This document shows positions 9,023-17,481 of a stretch of 64,000 nucleotides of DNA, one piece after another. Position 1 is the stretch's first letter, and the number at the start of each line of letters is the position of its first letter. Under the pieces are notes generated by a model that searched no databases, had not been told where the DNA came from, and worked only from the letters and a program-made list of their open reading frames with translations. Source of the stretch: DAIPKP01 sp964539095 (GTDB taxonomy: Bacteria; Synergistota; Synergistia; Synergistales; Aminiphilaceae); NCBI GenBank assembly GCA_964539095.1, contig CAZIFL010000005.1, forward strand, positions 1-64,000, in the 5' to 3' direction. Made by a program: the position numbers and the translations under genes.

Positions 9023-10756
9023 ATGGACGATTTTTTCGAAGGAGTGTATTCCAGAACAGTGCTTTCCGCAGTGACTTTTAAGGATTTGCATATATGGAAC
9101 ACCGATGATGCGGCCCTCGCCATAGCGGAGTCTCTGGGCTGCAGTAGTGTGGTGGCTACGCTTATGCGTATGCGGGGAGTCGAGAATGATGCCGAGGCCC
9201 GGGATTTTCTGCGCCCGGGCCTCGTGGACATGGGAGACGCCTTTTTTCTTGGAGAGAGAGTTCCTTCGGGAGAAGATTTTCTTCGGTGTTTGGGGGAAAA
9301 CTCTCGGGTGGTTGTCTACGGAGATTACGATGTGGACGGCGTTACTGCCACTGCCCTGGCTGTGGAACTCTGTCTTGCTCGAGGGGCGTCGGTGCGGTAT
9401 TTCATTCCGGATCGGCACCGTCAGGGTTACGGACTTCACGAGGATATGGTGCGCCGCATAGCTCGCGCCGGATGTGATCTTCTGGTGGTGGTGGATTGCG
9501 GCACCAAGAGCCGGGAGGCCAAGGAGGTTGCCCAGGAGGCGGGAATACCGGTTTTTGTCTTCGACCATCACCTCCCCGATGAGGGGGGAATGGAGGAAGA
9601 TCACTGGGGATACCTCGTAAATCCTCACGTATCCGGGGGGAATGCCGCGGCTCGGAAACTGAGCGCTGCGGGGGTTCTCTGGGTCTGGATTCTTCAGAAT
9701 CATCTGGCCTCCCCCTCATGGCTTGCGGAGCGTCTGGATCTTGTGGCCCTCTCCACCATTGCGGACTGCATGGAACTGGGAGTTCCCAACCGAACCCTGG
9801 TGCATGAAGGACTTCAGGTGCTGGGGCGCAGTCTTCGGCCGGGGGTGCAGATTCTCAAGGAGAGTTTGGGGCTGAATGAGCGCTTTGTCACCGAAGAGGA
9901 CGTGGCCATGCGCATTGCCCCCTGCATTAATGCGGCGGGGCGGCTTGATCTGGCGGAGATTGCGGTGAAGGTGCTCCTTTCTGAAGAGGGGTACCCCGAG
10001 TGGGTGGATCGCCTGGTCTCTCTTAACCGTCAGCGGCAGAGCCTCTCATCCAGGATTTTTGAAGAGATTCTTCCACCTCTTCGGGAGGGGAAGCGTGTTT
10101 TTCTTAATTCTGAATGGCCTGCTGGGGTATTGAGCGGTGTGGCGAGCCGAGTCTGTTCGCGCTTTTCCTGTCCCGTTGTTTTGGGTGCCCCCGTAGGGGG
10201 GGGTATCCGGGGGACCGTGCGTTTTCCTGCGGGGGGGAACGCTGTAGAATTTCTCAAAAACAGGGCCTCACGCCTTATCGCTTGGGGGGGGCATCCCTAT
10301 GCGGCGGGGTTCTCCGCTTCCCCGGATCTCTGGACGGGGCTTGCGGAGGAGATGGAGACGGATCTGCGAAGTTTTGTGCCGGAGCAGGAGAAGATTCATG
10401 CCTGCGCATCTCCTCCGGCGATCTTTTCCCCAGCCCTCTGGAATCAGATGACCCGGCTTGGCCCCTTCGGCAACGGGAATCCCTATCCCCTTCTCTTCTG
10501 CGAACAGGAGCCCCGGATTTCCAAGAGGCGTTTTGGAGCGGAGGGGAAGCATCTTGCCTTTATTCACGGGGATGTGGAGATTATTGCCTGGAACGGTACC
10601 GCTTTTTTCGAACGTCATGGATTTCCTCTGGGAGTGGTCTATCGCCCGAGACTCAACCTCTGGAAAGGACGTTCCCGGGTGCAGCTTATTCTTGAATATG
10701 CGGTGTACGAGCACCCTGTCATAGAGGGGGAAGATCTCCTGGAATCGCCTTCCTAG
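9023..10756 (+). CDS. recJ: Single-stranded-DNA-specific exonuclease RecJ
   Basis: A 5'-3' exonuclease acting on single-stranded DNA in RecFOR recombination, base-excision and mismatch repair. The 577-residue length matches the family. The DHH phosphoesterase motifs are clear: VVYGDYDVDGVTATAL (motif I), VVVDCGTK (motif II) and FDHHLPD (motif III), followed by the DHHA1 domain with the late WGGHPYAAGFS segment and a C-terminal OB-like domain. The start is less certain: ATG 9023 has only a weak GAGAGG in front, and the first 25 residues are not strongly family-like. Two G8 tracts lie within it (10196-10203 and 10284-10291). Confidence 0.95.
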   Translation: MDDFFEGVYSRTVLSAVTFKDLHIWNTDDAALAIAESLGCSSVVATLMRMRGVENDAEARDFLRPGLVDMGDAFFLGERVPSGEDFLRCLGENSRVVVYGDYDVDGVTATALAVELCLARGASVRYFIPDRHRQGYGLHEDMVRRIARAGCDLLVVVDCGTKSREAKEVAQEAGIPVFVFDHHLPDEGGMEEDHWGYLVNPHVSGGNAAARKLSAAGVLWVWILQNHLASPSWLAERLDLVALSTIADCMELGVPNRTLVHEGLQVLGRSLRPGVQILKESLGLNERFVTEEDVAMRIAPCINAAGRLDLAEIAVKVLLSEEGYPEWVDRLVSLNRQRQSLSSRIFEEILPPLREGKRVFLNSEWPAGVLSGVASRVCSRFSCPVVLGAPVGGGIRGTVRFPAGGNAVEFLKNRASRLIAWGGHPYAAGFSASPDLWTGLAEEMETDLRSFVPEQEKIHACASPPAIFSPALWNQMTRLGPFGNGNPYPLLFCEQEPRISKRRFGAEGKHLAFIHGDVEIIAWNGTAFFERHGFPLGVVYRPRLNLWKGRSRVQLILEYAVYEHPVIEGEDLLESPS

Positions 10757-10935
10757 AGCAGCTTTCCCTCCTGCTGAGTGCGGCTTGTGTGAGAGAAAAA
10801 CCATACGCCGTTTGTGCGCTCTCTCCGTTGTAACGGTTCTGCAGGAGCTTTACGACGATGTCGGGTATGGGGGGGTTCTCCCAAGGGGCAGAATGGTTCG
10901 AAGGTTTGAGACTCTCTGTGAAGGAAAGGTGCAGC

Positions 10936-13248
10936 ATGCCGGAAAAGAAAAAAGTTCAGAAAAAGGAGGAAGAACCCAGAGTGACCGCCCCGGTGGAGGA
11001 ACGCAGCCAGGGGAAGAGAGATCTGCGCATTCTCGGCGACAGCTTTGTCGGAAGGCTTGATCCTTCACAGAGGGTGAGCGCTGTCCGTATGGGTTGGCAG
11101 GATTTCTGGCGAAAGGTTTCCTCCTACCTCTCGAGGGAAGAACTCCTTCTCCTGGGAGAGAGCTTTGTCTTTTCCTCAGGGGCTCATGGAGAGCAGATTC
11201 GGCAATCCGGAGAACCCTACATCGTGCACCCCCTTGCGGTAGCCACAGTGCTGGCAGATATGGGGCTCGATGTCGAGACTCTTACGGCCTCCCTCCTTCA
11301 CGACGTTCTCGAAGACACCTCTTTCAGTGAGGCCGATCTGACGGAGCGTTTCGGTAAAGATGTAACTTTACTTGTGAGTGGCGTGACCAAGCTCGGGCGG
11401 ATCCATTTCCAAACGCTAGAAGATTACCAGGCGGAAAATCTTCGAAAGATGTTCCTTGTGATGGCCAAGGATATCCGTGTTGTGCTTATCAAGCTTGCGG
11501 ACCGTCTGCACAACATGCGTACCCTTCGGGTGCTTTCGCGGGAGAAGCAGATCCGCATTGCCCGGGAGACCCAGGAGATCTACGCTCCCCTGGCGCATCG
11601 TCTCGGTATCTATCATATCAAACGGGAGCTGGAAGATCTCTCCTACCGCGCCCTTGATCCTGATACCTACTACGAAATTCGTCGCCGGGTGAAGAAAAAG
11701 CTCCCCGAACGAGAGGGGATCGTCAAAAAGGCGATCGATATCCTTCAAAAGGAAGTTCTCGAAGCGGGGATACAGCTGAATATCACCGGTCGGGCGAAGC
11801 ACTTCTACAGCATCTACGAGAAGATGTGCCGCAAAAATCTTTCGGTAGATCAGCTCTACGATCTTCTGGCAGTGCGGGTTATAGTCGATAGTGTGGTGGA
11901 GTGCTACACCGTGCTGGGTATCGTTCATACCCTTTGGAAGCCCATTCCGGGGCAGTTCGACGACTATATCGCAAATCCCAAGAACAATATGTACCAGTCG
12001 TTGCACACCACGGTGGTCGGTCCGAGTGCGGAGCCCCTGGAGGTGCAGATCCGAACTTGGGAGATGCACGAACTGGCGGAGTACGGCGTCGCTGCGCACT
12101 GGCGCTACAAGGAAAATAAAGAAGGTTCCGTGGATTCTCTGGACCAGAAACTCGTGTGGATCCGCCAGGCTCTGGAGGAGCAGGGTGAGGATGCCCGGCC
12201 TGCGGACTTTCTGGAGCACCTCAAAGAGGACGTGCTCACCTCGGAGGTCTTTGTCTTCACCCCCAAGGGGGATGTGATCAACCTTCCTCACGGCTCGACC
12301 CCCATCGATTTTGCCTACACGGTGCACACCGAGGTGGGGCACAAGTGCGTGGGAGCCATGATCAACGGACGCATCGTCCCCATTGACTATACCCTTCAGA
12401 ACGGCGACATTGTGCGGGTGCATACCTCCCCCCAGGGGCATCCCTCCCGGGATTGGCTCAAGATTGCCCGGAGCAGCCGGGCCCGTTCGAAGATCCGCAC
12501 CTGGTTTCGGCAGCAGGAGAAGGCGGAGAAGGAGAAAAACCATCTTCGGGGTGAGGATATCCTGGAAAAGGAGATCCGGCGACGTCTGGGAGATCCCGCC
12601 TGGGATCCTTCGAGAGAGGAAGCCCTTCTGAACCGCAGCGCCAAGAGCCTGGGGCATCCGAGCTGGGAAGAACTTGTTACCGAAGTTGGGGCAGGGAACC
12701 AGAACGCCTCCAAGGTAGCCGCCCGGGTTGTACAGTATGTTCGGGAGAAGGAAGAAAAGGGGAGTGCTCCCCCCCCCCTGCTCGACGAGATCCCCCGGGA
12801 GGAGCGCAAAGGGGATTCGGAGATTGTGGTAGAGGGGGCCGAGGGGGTGCTTGTGGGGCTTGCGAACTGCTGTGCCCCCATCCCCGGAGATCTTCTGGTG
12901 GGGCTCATTACCAAAACTCGGGGCATCATGGTCCATAGAGAGGACTGCTCGAACGTGCGCTCCTTCGCAGGGGATCGCAGAATAGAGGTCTCCTGGGGGA
13001 ATCGGGTAAGCTCCCATTACAACACCCGCCTCAAGCTTGAGGGGGTTGATCGCCCCGGCCTTTTTGGGGATGTCTCTCAGGGGGTTAATGCGTCAGAGGC
13101 CTCGCTGGTGGGGGTCAAGGCGGCGGTGCGGGGGAGAAATCAGGCAGTTATGACCCTGGAAATTCAGGTGCGCAACATTGAGCATCTCTATAAAGTGATG
13201 GCTATGCTCAACGCTCTTCCGGGGATTCAGAGCGTTTTTCGGGGGTGA
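10936..13248 (+). CDS. Bifunctional (p)ppGpp synthetase/hydrolase (RelA/SpoT family)
   Basis: Makes and degrades the stringent-response alarmone (p)ppGpp. The order of domains in the 770-residue product is a Lys/Glu-rich N-terminal extension (about 50 residues), an HD hydrolase domain with intact SLLHDVLEDT, a synthetase domain (GRAKHFYSIYEKM through EVQIRTWEMHELAEYG and AAHWRYKE), a TGS domain (VFVFTPKGDVINLPHGSTPIDFAY, about residues 440-500) and a C-terminal ACT domain after a conserved cysteine pair (ANCCAPIPGD). The intact HD box argues for a true bifunctional Rel. The frame opens at 10858, but ATG 10936 has AAGGAAAGG upstream and is preferred. A run of ten Cs at 12769-12778 encodes a proline stretch. 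Confidence 0.96.
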   Translation: MPEKKKVQKKEEEPRVTAPVEERSQGKRDLRILGDSFVGRLDPSQRVSAVRMGWQDFWRKVSSYLSREELLLLGESFVFSSGAHGEQIRQSGEPYIVHPLAVATVLADMGLDVETLTASLLHDVLEDTSFSEADLTERFGKDVTLLVSGVTKLGRIHFQTLEDYQAENLRKMFLVMAKDIRVVLIKLADRLHNMRTLRVLSREKQIRIARETQEIYAPLAHRLGIYHIKRELEDLSYRALDPDTYYEIRRRVKKKLPEREGIVKKAIDILQKEVLEAGIQLNITGRAKHFYSIYEKMCRKNLSVDQLYDLLAVRVIVDSVVECYTVLGIVHTLWKPIPGQFDDYIANPKNNMYQSLHTTVVGPSAEPLEVQIRTWEMHELAEYGVAAHWRYKENKEGSVDSLDQKLVWIRQALEEQGEDARPADFLEHLKEDVLTSEVFVFTPKGDVINLPHGSTPIDFAYTVHTEVGHKCVGAMINGRIVPIDYTLQNGDIVRVHTSPQGHPSRDWLKIARSSRARSKIRTWFRQQEKAEKEKNHLRGEDILEKEIRRRLGDPAWDPSREEALLNRSAKSLGHPSWEELVTEVGAGNQNASKVAARVVQYVREKEEKGSAPPPLLDEIPREERKGDSEIVVEGAEGVLVGLANCCAPIPGDLLVGLITKTRGIMVHREDCSNVRSFAGDRRIEVSWGNRVSSHYNTRLKLEGVDRPGLFGDVSQGVNASEASLVGVKAAVRGRNQAVMTLEIQVRNIEHLYKVMAMLNALPGIQSVFRG

Positions 13249-13252
13249 CGAC

Positions 13253-13708
13253 ATGCGGGCAGTAGTGCAGCGAGTGCGGTATGCCAAGGTTACGGTGGAA
13301 GAGGCCCTTCAGGGGTCGGTGGAGGAAGGTTTTTGCGTTCTTCTCGGGGTTACCCACGGGGATTCCTCTCAAGATAGCCGATGGCTTGCGGAGAAGATCG
13401 CCAACCTTCGGGTTTTTGCAGACCCTCAGGGGAAGATGAACCGCTCTCTTCTCGATGTGGGGGGGGGAGCCTTGGTGATCTCCCAGTTCACTCTGTACGG
13501 AGATTGCCGTAAGGGGCGGCGTCCCTCCTTTGTGGGAGCAGCGCCCCCCGAAGAGGCTGAAAAACTCTACGAGGAGTTTGTGCAGTATCTGCAGGAGCTT
13601 GGCGTTCCGGCACAAACGGGAACTTTTGGGGCTGATATGGAGGTCTCTCTCTGTAACAGCGGCCCCGTTACGCTTATTATCGAAACGTCTGGAGGCTGTG
13701 GCATATGA
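13253..13708 (+). CDS. dtd: D-aminoacyl-tRNA deacylase
   Basis: Removes D-amino acids, and glycine mischarged on tRNA-Ala, from tRNAs as a chiral proofreading step. The 151-residue protein carries both family motifs: SQFTLYGD (about residues 78-85) and the cis-proline motif NSGPVT near the C terminus. It begins four bases after the relA/spoT stop, an arrangement widely conserved among bacteria. Its final codons overlap the next gene by four bases (ATGA). A nine-G tract occurs at 13459-13467. Confidence 0.97.
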   Translation: MRAVVQRVRYAKVTVEEALQGSVEEGFCVLLGVTHGDSSQDSRWLAEKIANLRVFADPQGKMNRSLLDVGGGALVISQFTLYGDCRKGRRPSFVGAAPPEEAEKLYEEFVQYLQELGVPAQTGTFGADMEVSLCNSGPVTLIIETSGGCGI

Positions 13709-14334
13709 ATATCCGTCGTTTTCCTCTCGGTGCTCTGTGGACCAACGCGTATCTACTCTGGGATTGTGAGGGCAAGGCATTTTTCGTCGATCCCGGAGGG
13801 GATCCCCGGGAACCTTTAGAGTTCATAAAGAAAAACCATCTTACCCTGGAGCGCATTCTCCTTACGCATGGGCATGCGGATCATATGAGCGGTGCGGAGG
13901 TGCTCCGCACCGAAACGGGGGCTCTTCTGGCAATACACGAAGAGGATGCCTTCATGATCGGTCATCCTGAGCACAATCTTTCGCAGTTCATGGGAGATTC
14001 CTGCAGAGCCGGGGACCCGGAAATTCTTCTCTCCGAAGGGGACTCCTTCTCCGTAGGGTCCATGAGTGTTCAGGTGCTTCACACGCCGGGACATACTCCG
14101 GGGAGCTGTATTTTTCATGTTACCCTGGGAGATGAGGCGGTGCTCCTTTCGGGGGATACCCTTTTTGCCCAGAGCATAGGGCGTACCGATCTCCCCGGAG
14201 GAAGCAGTGCTGCTCTGGAACGCTCCTTGCAGCGCTTTGCAGATTTTCCGGAAACACTTCGTGTTCTTCCGGGGCATGGTCCTGAGACTACCATCGGGGA
14301 AGAGAAGATCCATAACCCCTACTGGCCCCGTTAG
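13705..14334 (+). CDS. MBL-fold metallo-hydrolase (glyoxalase II-like)
   Basis: A 209-residue metallo-beta-lactamase-fold hydrolase. The metal-binding signature THGHADHMSG, the second-metal histidine in HTPGHTPGS, the bridging aspartate in LSGDTLF and the late VLPGHGPETT are all present, which is the glyoxalase II/YcbL class. The substrate is unknown. Hydroxyacylglutathione or other thioesters are possible but not demonstrable here. The rel-dtd-MBL order is common in Firmicutes and relatives, suggesting a general housekeeping role. It overlaps dtd by four bases and is probably translationally coupled to it. Confidence 0.9.
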   Translation: MNIRRFPLGALWTNAYLLWDCEGKAFFVDPGGDPREPLEFIKKNHLTLERILLTHGHADHMSGAEVLRTETGALLAIHEEDAFMIGHPEHNLSQFMGDSCRAGDPEILLSEGDSFSVGSMSVQVLHTPGHTPGSCIFHVTLGDEAVLLSGDTLFAQSIGRTDLPGGSSAALERSLQRFADFPETLRVLPGHGPETTIGEEKIHNPYWPR

Positions 14335-14343
14335 GATTGTCTC

Positions 14344-15012
14344 GTGCGGTGCTCTTCCCTTCCCGAACAAGAGCGTCCTCGCGAGCGGCTTTTTCGTCGG
14401 GGAGCCGAATCCCTGGGGCTTTCGGAACTTCTCGCCATTCTTCTGCGAACCGGCACGAAGGAGCGGGATGTCCTCGAACTGAGCGGTTTTATCGTGGAGC
14501 AGTTCGGAGGGCTTTCGGGGTTGCTGCGGGCTCTTCCGGGAGAGTTCCTCTCCATCTCAGGCTGTGGTGAGGCCAAGGCGGCGCTTCTCGCCGCGGCGAT
14601 GGAGATTGCCCGGCGGGCGGTGGAGGAGGAGGGAGGTTCCTCTCCTCCAGAACAATCCTGGCAGGCTCGTGTAGCCTCTCTTGCCCGGGGCATTCGCTAC
14701 GAAGAGAGAGAGTTCCTCTGGGCTCTCTTTCTGGATGGGGGAGAGAGAATTCTTGGAGAAGATCGTCTCTCCTATGGAGGGCTGGAGGGGGCGTCTCTGG
14801 ATGTTCCTCTCTTTCTTCGCAAGGCGGTACGCCTCGGGGCGGAGGAGATCGTGCTTCTGCACAACCACCCCCGGGGAACCACGGAGCCGAGCCGGGAGGA
14901 TATGGAACTCACCAGATACGTGGCAGATCGGCTCAAGGTGCTGGGAATGCGCCTGAAGGCCCATTATATCCTGGGAAACGGAAGCTATGAACAGGTATGG
15001 TTTGAGGCATAA
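14344..15012 (+). CDS. radC: RadC family JAB-domain protein
   Basis: A 222-residue protein with an N-terminal helix-hairpin-helix-like segment (LSELLAILLRTGTKERDVLELS, GELLS-like glycine turns) and a C-terminal JAB/MPN+ metalloprotease-like domain with the ligand motif HNHPRGTTEPSRED. Despite the historical name, its role in DNA repair is unproven. Some homologues assist natural transformation or DNA uptake. The GTG start at 14344 lies nine bases after the MBL gene and has only a weak SD. It directly precedes mreB, a conserved neighbourhood (radC-mreB-mreC-mreD) in many bacteria. Confidence 0.92.
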   Translation: MRCSSLPEQERPRERLFRRGAESLGLSELLAILLRTGTKERDVLELSGFIVEQFGGLSGLLRALPGEFLSISGCGEAKAALLAAAMEIARRAVEEEGGSSPPEQSWQARVASLARGIRYEEREFLWALFLDGGERILGEDRLSYGGLEGASLDVPLFLRKAVRLGAEEIVLLHNHPRGTTEPSREDMELTRYVADRLKVLGMRLKAHYILGNGSYEQVWFEA

Positions 15013-15032
15013 AGAGAGGGTGGGGGAGCAGC

Positions 15033-16091
15033 GTGTTCAGGTGGATTAGCGGACTTTTCTGCCGGGATGTCGGAATCGACCTCGGCACGGCGAACGTAGT
15101 AACCTACGTCAAGGGCCAGGGGATCGTGGGGAACGAGCCCTCGGTGGTGGCGTTAAAGCGTACAGGACAGAAGGGGCAGGAAAAAATTATCGCCGTGGGA
15201 ACTGCCGCAAAGGCTATGATCGGCAAAACCCCCCACGGTGTGGAGACGGTACGCCCTCTCCAGCACGGAGTTATTGCGGATTACGACATGACCGAGGCGA
15301 TGATCTCCCATTTTCTGCGGCTGGCCAACGGCGGCAGAAGTCAGTTTGCCCATCCTCGTGTGGTGATCTGCGTTCCCGCCTGCGTAACCGAGGTGGAGCG
15401 ACGGGCTGTGATTGATGCTACCCTCGGAGCGGGAGCCCGGGAGGCCTACGTGGTGGAAGAGCCTGTGGCGGCGGCTATCGGGGCGGGGCTTCCCATCGCG
15501 GAGCCCCGGGGGAATATGGTGGTGGATATCGGCGGGGGAACCAGCGAGGTGGCGGTACTCTCCCTGGGGGGGATCGTGGTGCATGAGGCGCTGCGCTCCG
15601 CCGGGGACGAGATGGACCAGGCTATCATCGCCATGCTTCGTCAGAACTATACCCTTCATGTGGGAGAGGTTACTGCAGAGGAGATCAAGATCTGTATCGG
15701 CTCTGCCATGCCCTACGAGGGGGAGATAGAGGAGATGGAGGTTAAGGGAAGAGATCTCATGGATGGTCTTCCTAAGGCGGTGCGCATTCGCTCTGCGGAG
15801 GTGCGGGATGCTCTGAACCCCAGCGTCTCCAGAATTGAGGATATGATCCGTGACTCTCTGGAGGAGACCCCGCCGGAGCTGGCCCGGGATATTGTGGATC
15901 AGGGGCTGGTGCTTACCGGAGGAGGGGCGCAGCTTCGCGGTCTGGCCGTCTATCTTCAGGAAAACCTTAAGATACCGGTGATCACCGCAGAAAGGCCGCT
16001 CTTCTCGGTAGCTCTGGGGGTAGGAAAAATCCTCGAGGATATTGATGCCATGAAAAAGGTGCTCATTTCCGTAGACAAGGGAATGCAGTAA
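15033..16091 (+). CDS. mreB: Rod shape-determining protein MreB
   Basis: Actin-like ATPase that forms membrane-bound filaments and steers the peptidoglycan elongation machinery. The 352-residue product shows phosphate 1 DVGIDLGTANVV, the connect and phosphate 2 region MVVDIGGGTSEVAVLSLGG, and the adenosine motif LTGGGAQLRGLA. It starts with GTG at 15033 after GGGGGAG. A short amphipathic start (FRWISGLF) could serve for membrane attachment. It heads the mreBCD-mrdA-minCDE-rodA cluster, consistent with a rod-shaped cell. Confidence 0.97.
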   Translation: MFRWISGLFCRDVGIDLGTANVVTYVKGQGIVGNEPSVVALKRTGQKGQEKIIAVGTAAKAMIGKTPHGVETVRPLQHGVIADYDMTEAMISHFLRLANGGRSQFAHPRVVICVPACVTEVERRAVIDATLGAGAREAYVVEEPVAAAIGAGLPIAEPRGNMVVDIGGGTSEVAVLSLGGIVVHEALRSAGDEMDQAIIAMLRQNYTLHVGEVTAEEIKICIGSAMPYEGEIEEMEVKGRDLMDGLPKAVRIRSAEVRDALNPSVSRIEDMIRDSLEETPPELARDIVDQGLVLTGGGAQLRGLAVYLQENLKIPVITAERPLFSVALGVGKILEDIDAMKKVLISVDKGMQ

Positions 16092-16112
16092 TTTCCCTCT
16101 GCGGGAGGAGCG

Positions 16113-16184
16113 ATGTCGGGAGAGATGATGTTCCATGACCTGCTATCCGGGCCGAAAAAATGCCGAGACGATATCGTGAGATAG
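16113..16184 (+). other. Short ORF overlapping the mreC start, possible translational coupler
   Basis: A 23-codon frame (ATG 16113, stop TAG 16182-16184) has the strong SD GGGAGGAG four bases before its ATG. It overlaps the first 25 bases of mreC in another frame. The mreC ATG at 16160 has no convincing SD of its own. The peptide (start MSGEMMFHDLL) matches nothing I recognise. Two readings are possible: a coupling leader for mreC, or chance. Confidence 0.35.
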
Positions 16185-16984
16185 AGAACCCCTGGATTCA
16201 CGGGGGGCTTGCGGCAGTTGTGGCGTGCCTTCTGCTGCTTCTTTCTTTTCATCTCCCCTTCATGCGCTATGTGGTGGATGGGGTCTCCCTTACCCTTCGA
16301 ATTCCCGAATATCCTGCCCTCTATCTTCGGGCTCGGGGGACCACCTTTCTCCGGTGGCTCCAGTCGGGGGAGAGTATGCGGCGAAGAGTGGACGCTCTGG
16401 AGAGGGAAAATATCCGGTTGCGTATTCTCCTTGCCCAACACTCTCTTGAGGAAGAGGAACTCACCACCTCATCCTCTCCTTCTCTTGTTTCGGCGAGGGT
16501 TCTTCTGCGGCACCCTTTGAACTGGTGGGAGGAGATCAAAATTGATGCAGGGGCTTCCAGGGGAGTGCGTATCGGGGCTCCGGTGCTCTTTCAGGGGCAT
16601 CTCGTGGGGCGGGTGCGTCAGGTACAGCCCTTCGATGCCTGGGTTCGCCTCATCACATCGAGAAGCTTCTCCATCCCCGCAGCGGTGGAGGATACCCGGG
16701 ATCTTGGCGTGCTTACCGGAAGCGGTGAGGGACAGATCCTTCTCCGCTATGTTCCGGAGGAGCGTACCCTTCCTGTAGGATCCTCCGTCATCACCTCGCT
16801 TCTTGACGAGGACTTCCCTCCGGGAATTCCCATAGGAGTCCTTACGGAGCGGGGCTCTGCTTCCTTTGGCGGATTTCGCTCCTATACGATTCGTTCGGGT
16901 GTTCCCCTGACACGACTCTATGGCGTGCAGGTGATGGTGCAAAAAGAGGAAGCGGCTGGTGAAAAGCTCGCGACCGGTGATTAG
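16160..16984 (+). CDS. mreC: Rod shape-determining protein MreC
   Basis: Bitopic membrane protein that links MreB, MreD and the elongation transpeptidase PBP2 in the periplasm. The 274-residue protein has a short cytosolic N terminus, one membrane helix (about residues 15-35), a coiled coil (RRRVDALERENIRLRILLAQ) and two C-terminal beta domains with the family GAPVLFQGHLVGRV and LLDEDFPPGIPIGVL motifs. ATG 16160 lacks a clear SD but overlaps a short upstream ORF that has one. The 3' end lies 32 bases before the mreD start. Confidence 0.94.
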   Translation: MPRRYREIENPWIHGGLAAVVACLLLLLSFHLPFMRYVVDGVSLTLRIPEYPALYLRARGTTFLRWLQSGESMRRRVDALERENIRLRILLAQHSLEEEELTTSSSPSLVSARVLLRHPLNWWEEIKIDAGASRGVRIGAPVLFQGHLVGRVRQVQPFDAWVRLITSRSFSIPAAVEDTRDLGVLTGSGEGQILLRYVPEERTLPVGSSVITSLLDEDFPPGIPIGVLTERGSASFGGFRSYTIRSGVPLTRLYGVQVMVQKEEAAGEKLATGD

Positions 16985-17016
16985 ATTCCAGCTAGCTTTT
17001 AAGGAGGTCCTCTTCC

Positions 17017-17481
17017 GTGAAATGGTGCTTTCTTTTGTGGTATTTTCAGGATGTCCTCCAGATCTTTGGAGAAGGATATTTCTTTGCCCCGGAACTTTTT
17101 CTTGGGGCGGTGCTCCTTCTCATGTCCTCAGAAGAGTACGATCATCCGGGGCTCATCTGGTTCAGCTTCCTTGGAGGCGTTATCTGGGATGCGCGGTGGA
17201 CGGGGTTCATCGGTATGACTGCGGGAATCTATGCGGTACTTGCCACCTTCTTCAGCTCTCTCTGGAACTCCATGCCCGACACCGGAAGAAACAAACTCCT
17301 CCTCTTTGCCTTTCTCGGAGGATCCCACCTGGCGGTGGGCATTGCCCGTTGCCTTCTTGAAATGTCGCTGCAGGATACCGTATGGGTGCTTTTTTTGCGC
17401 CAGCAGATTGTGGGGCTTCCCATGATGTATATGATAGCCCGCATGGCCTTTCCCCGGGAGGGACTCTACGGTGCCCCATAA
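17017..17481 (+). CDS. mreD: Probable rod shape-determining membrane protein MreD
   Basis: A 154-residue, almost wholly hydrophobic protein with about four or five predicted membrane helices. Primary sequence conservation in MreD is low, so the call rests mainly on position (mreC before, mrdA after), size and topology. GTG 17017 is preceded by a textbook SD (AAGGAGG, seven bases away). Its 3' end overlaps mrdA by 11 bases. MreD completes the MreBCD bridge between cytosolic filaments and periplasmic wall synthases. Confidence 0.85.
   Translation: MKWCFLLWYFQDVLQIFGEGYFFAPELFLGAVLLLMSSEEYDHPGLIWFSFLGGVIWDARWTGFIGMTAGIYAVLATFFSSLWNSMPDTGRNKLLLFAFLGGSHLAVGIARCLLEMSLQDTVWVLFLRQQIVGLPMMYMIARMAFPREGLYGAP

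Noticed and set aside
16959..17360. Alternative plus-strand frame over mreD
   Set aside because: The mreD frame from GTG 17017 has a perfect SD and a membrane profile; the alternative is a shadow in another frame.
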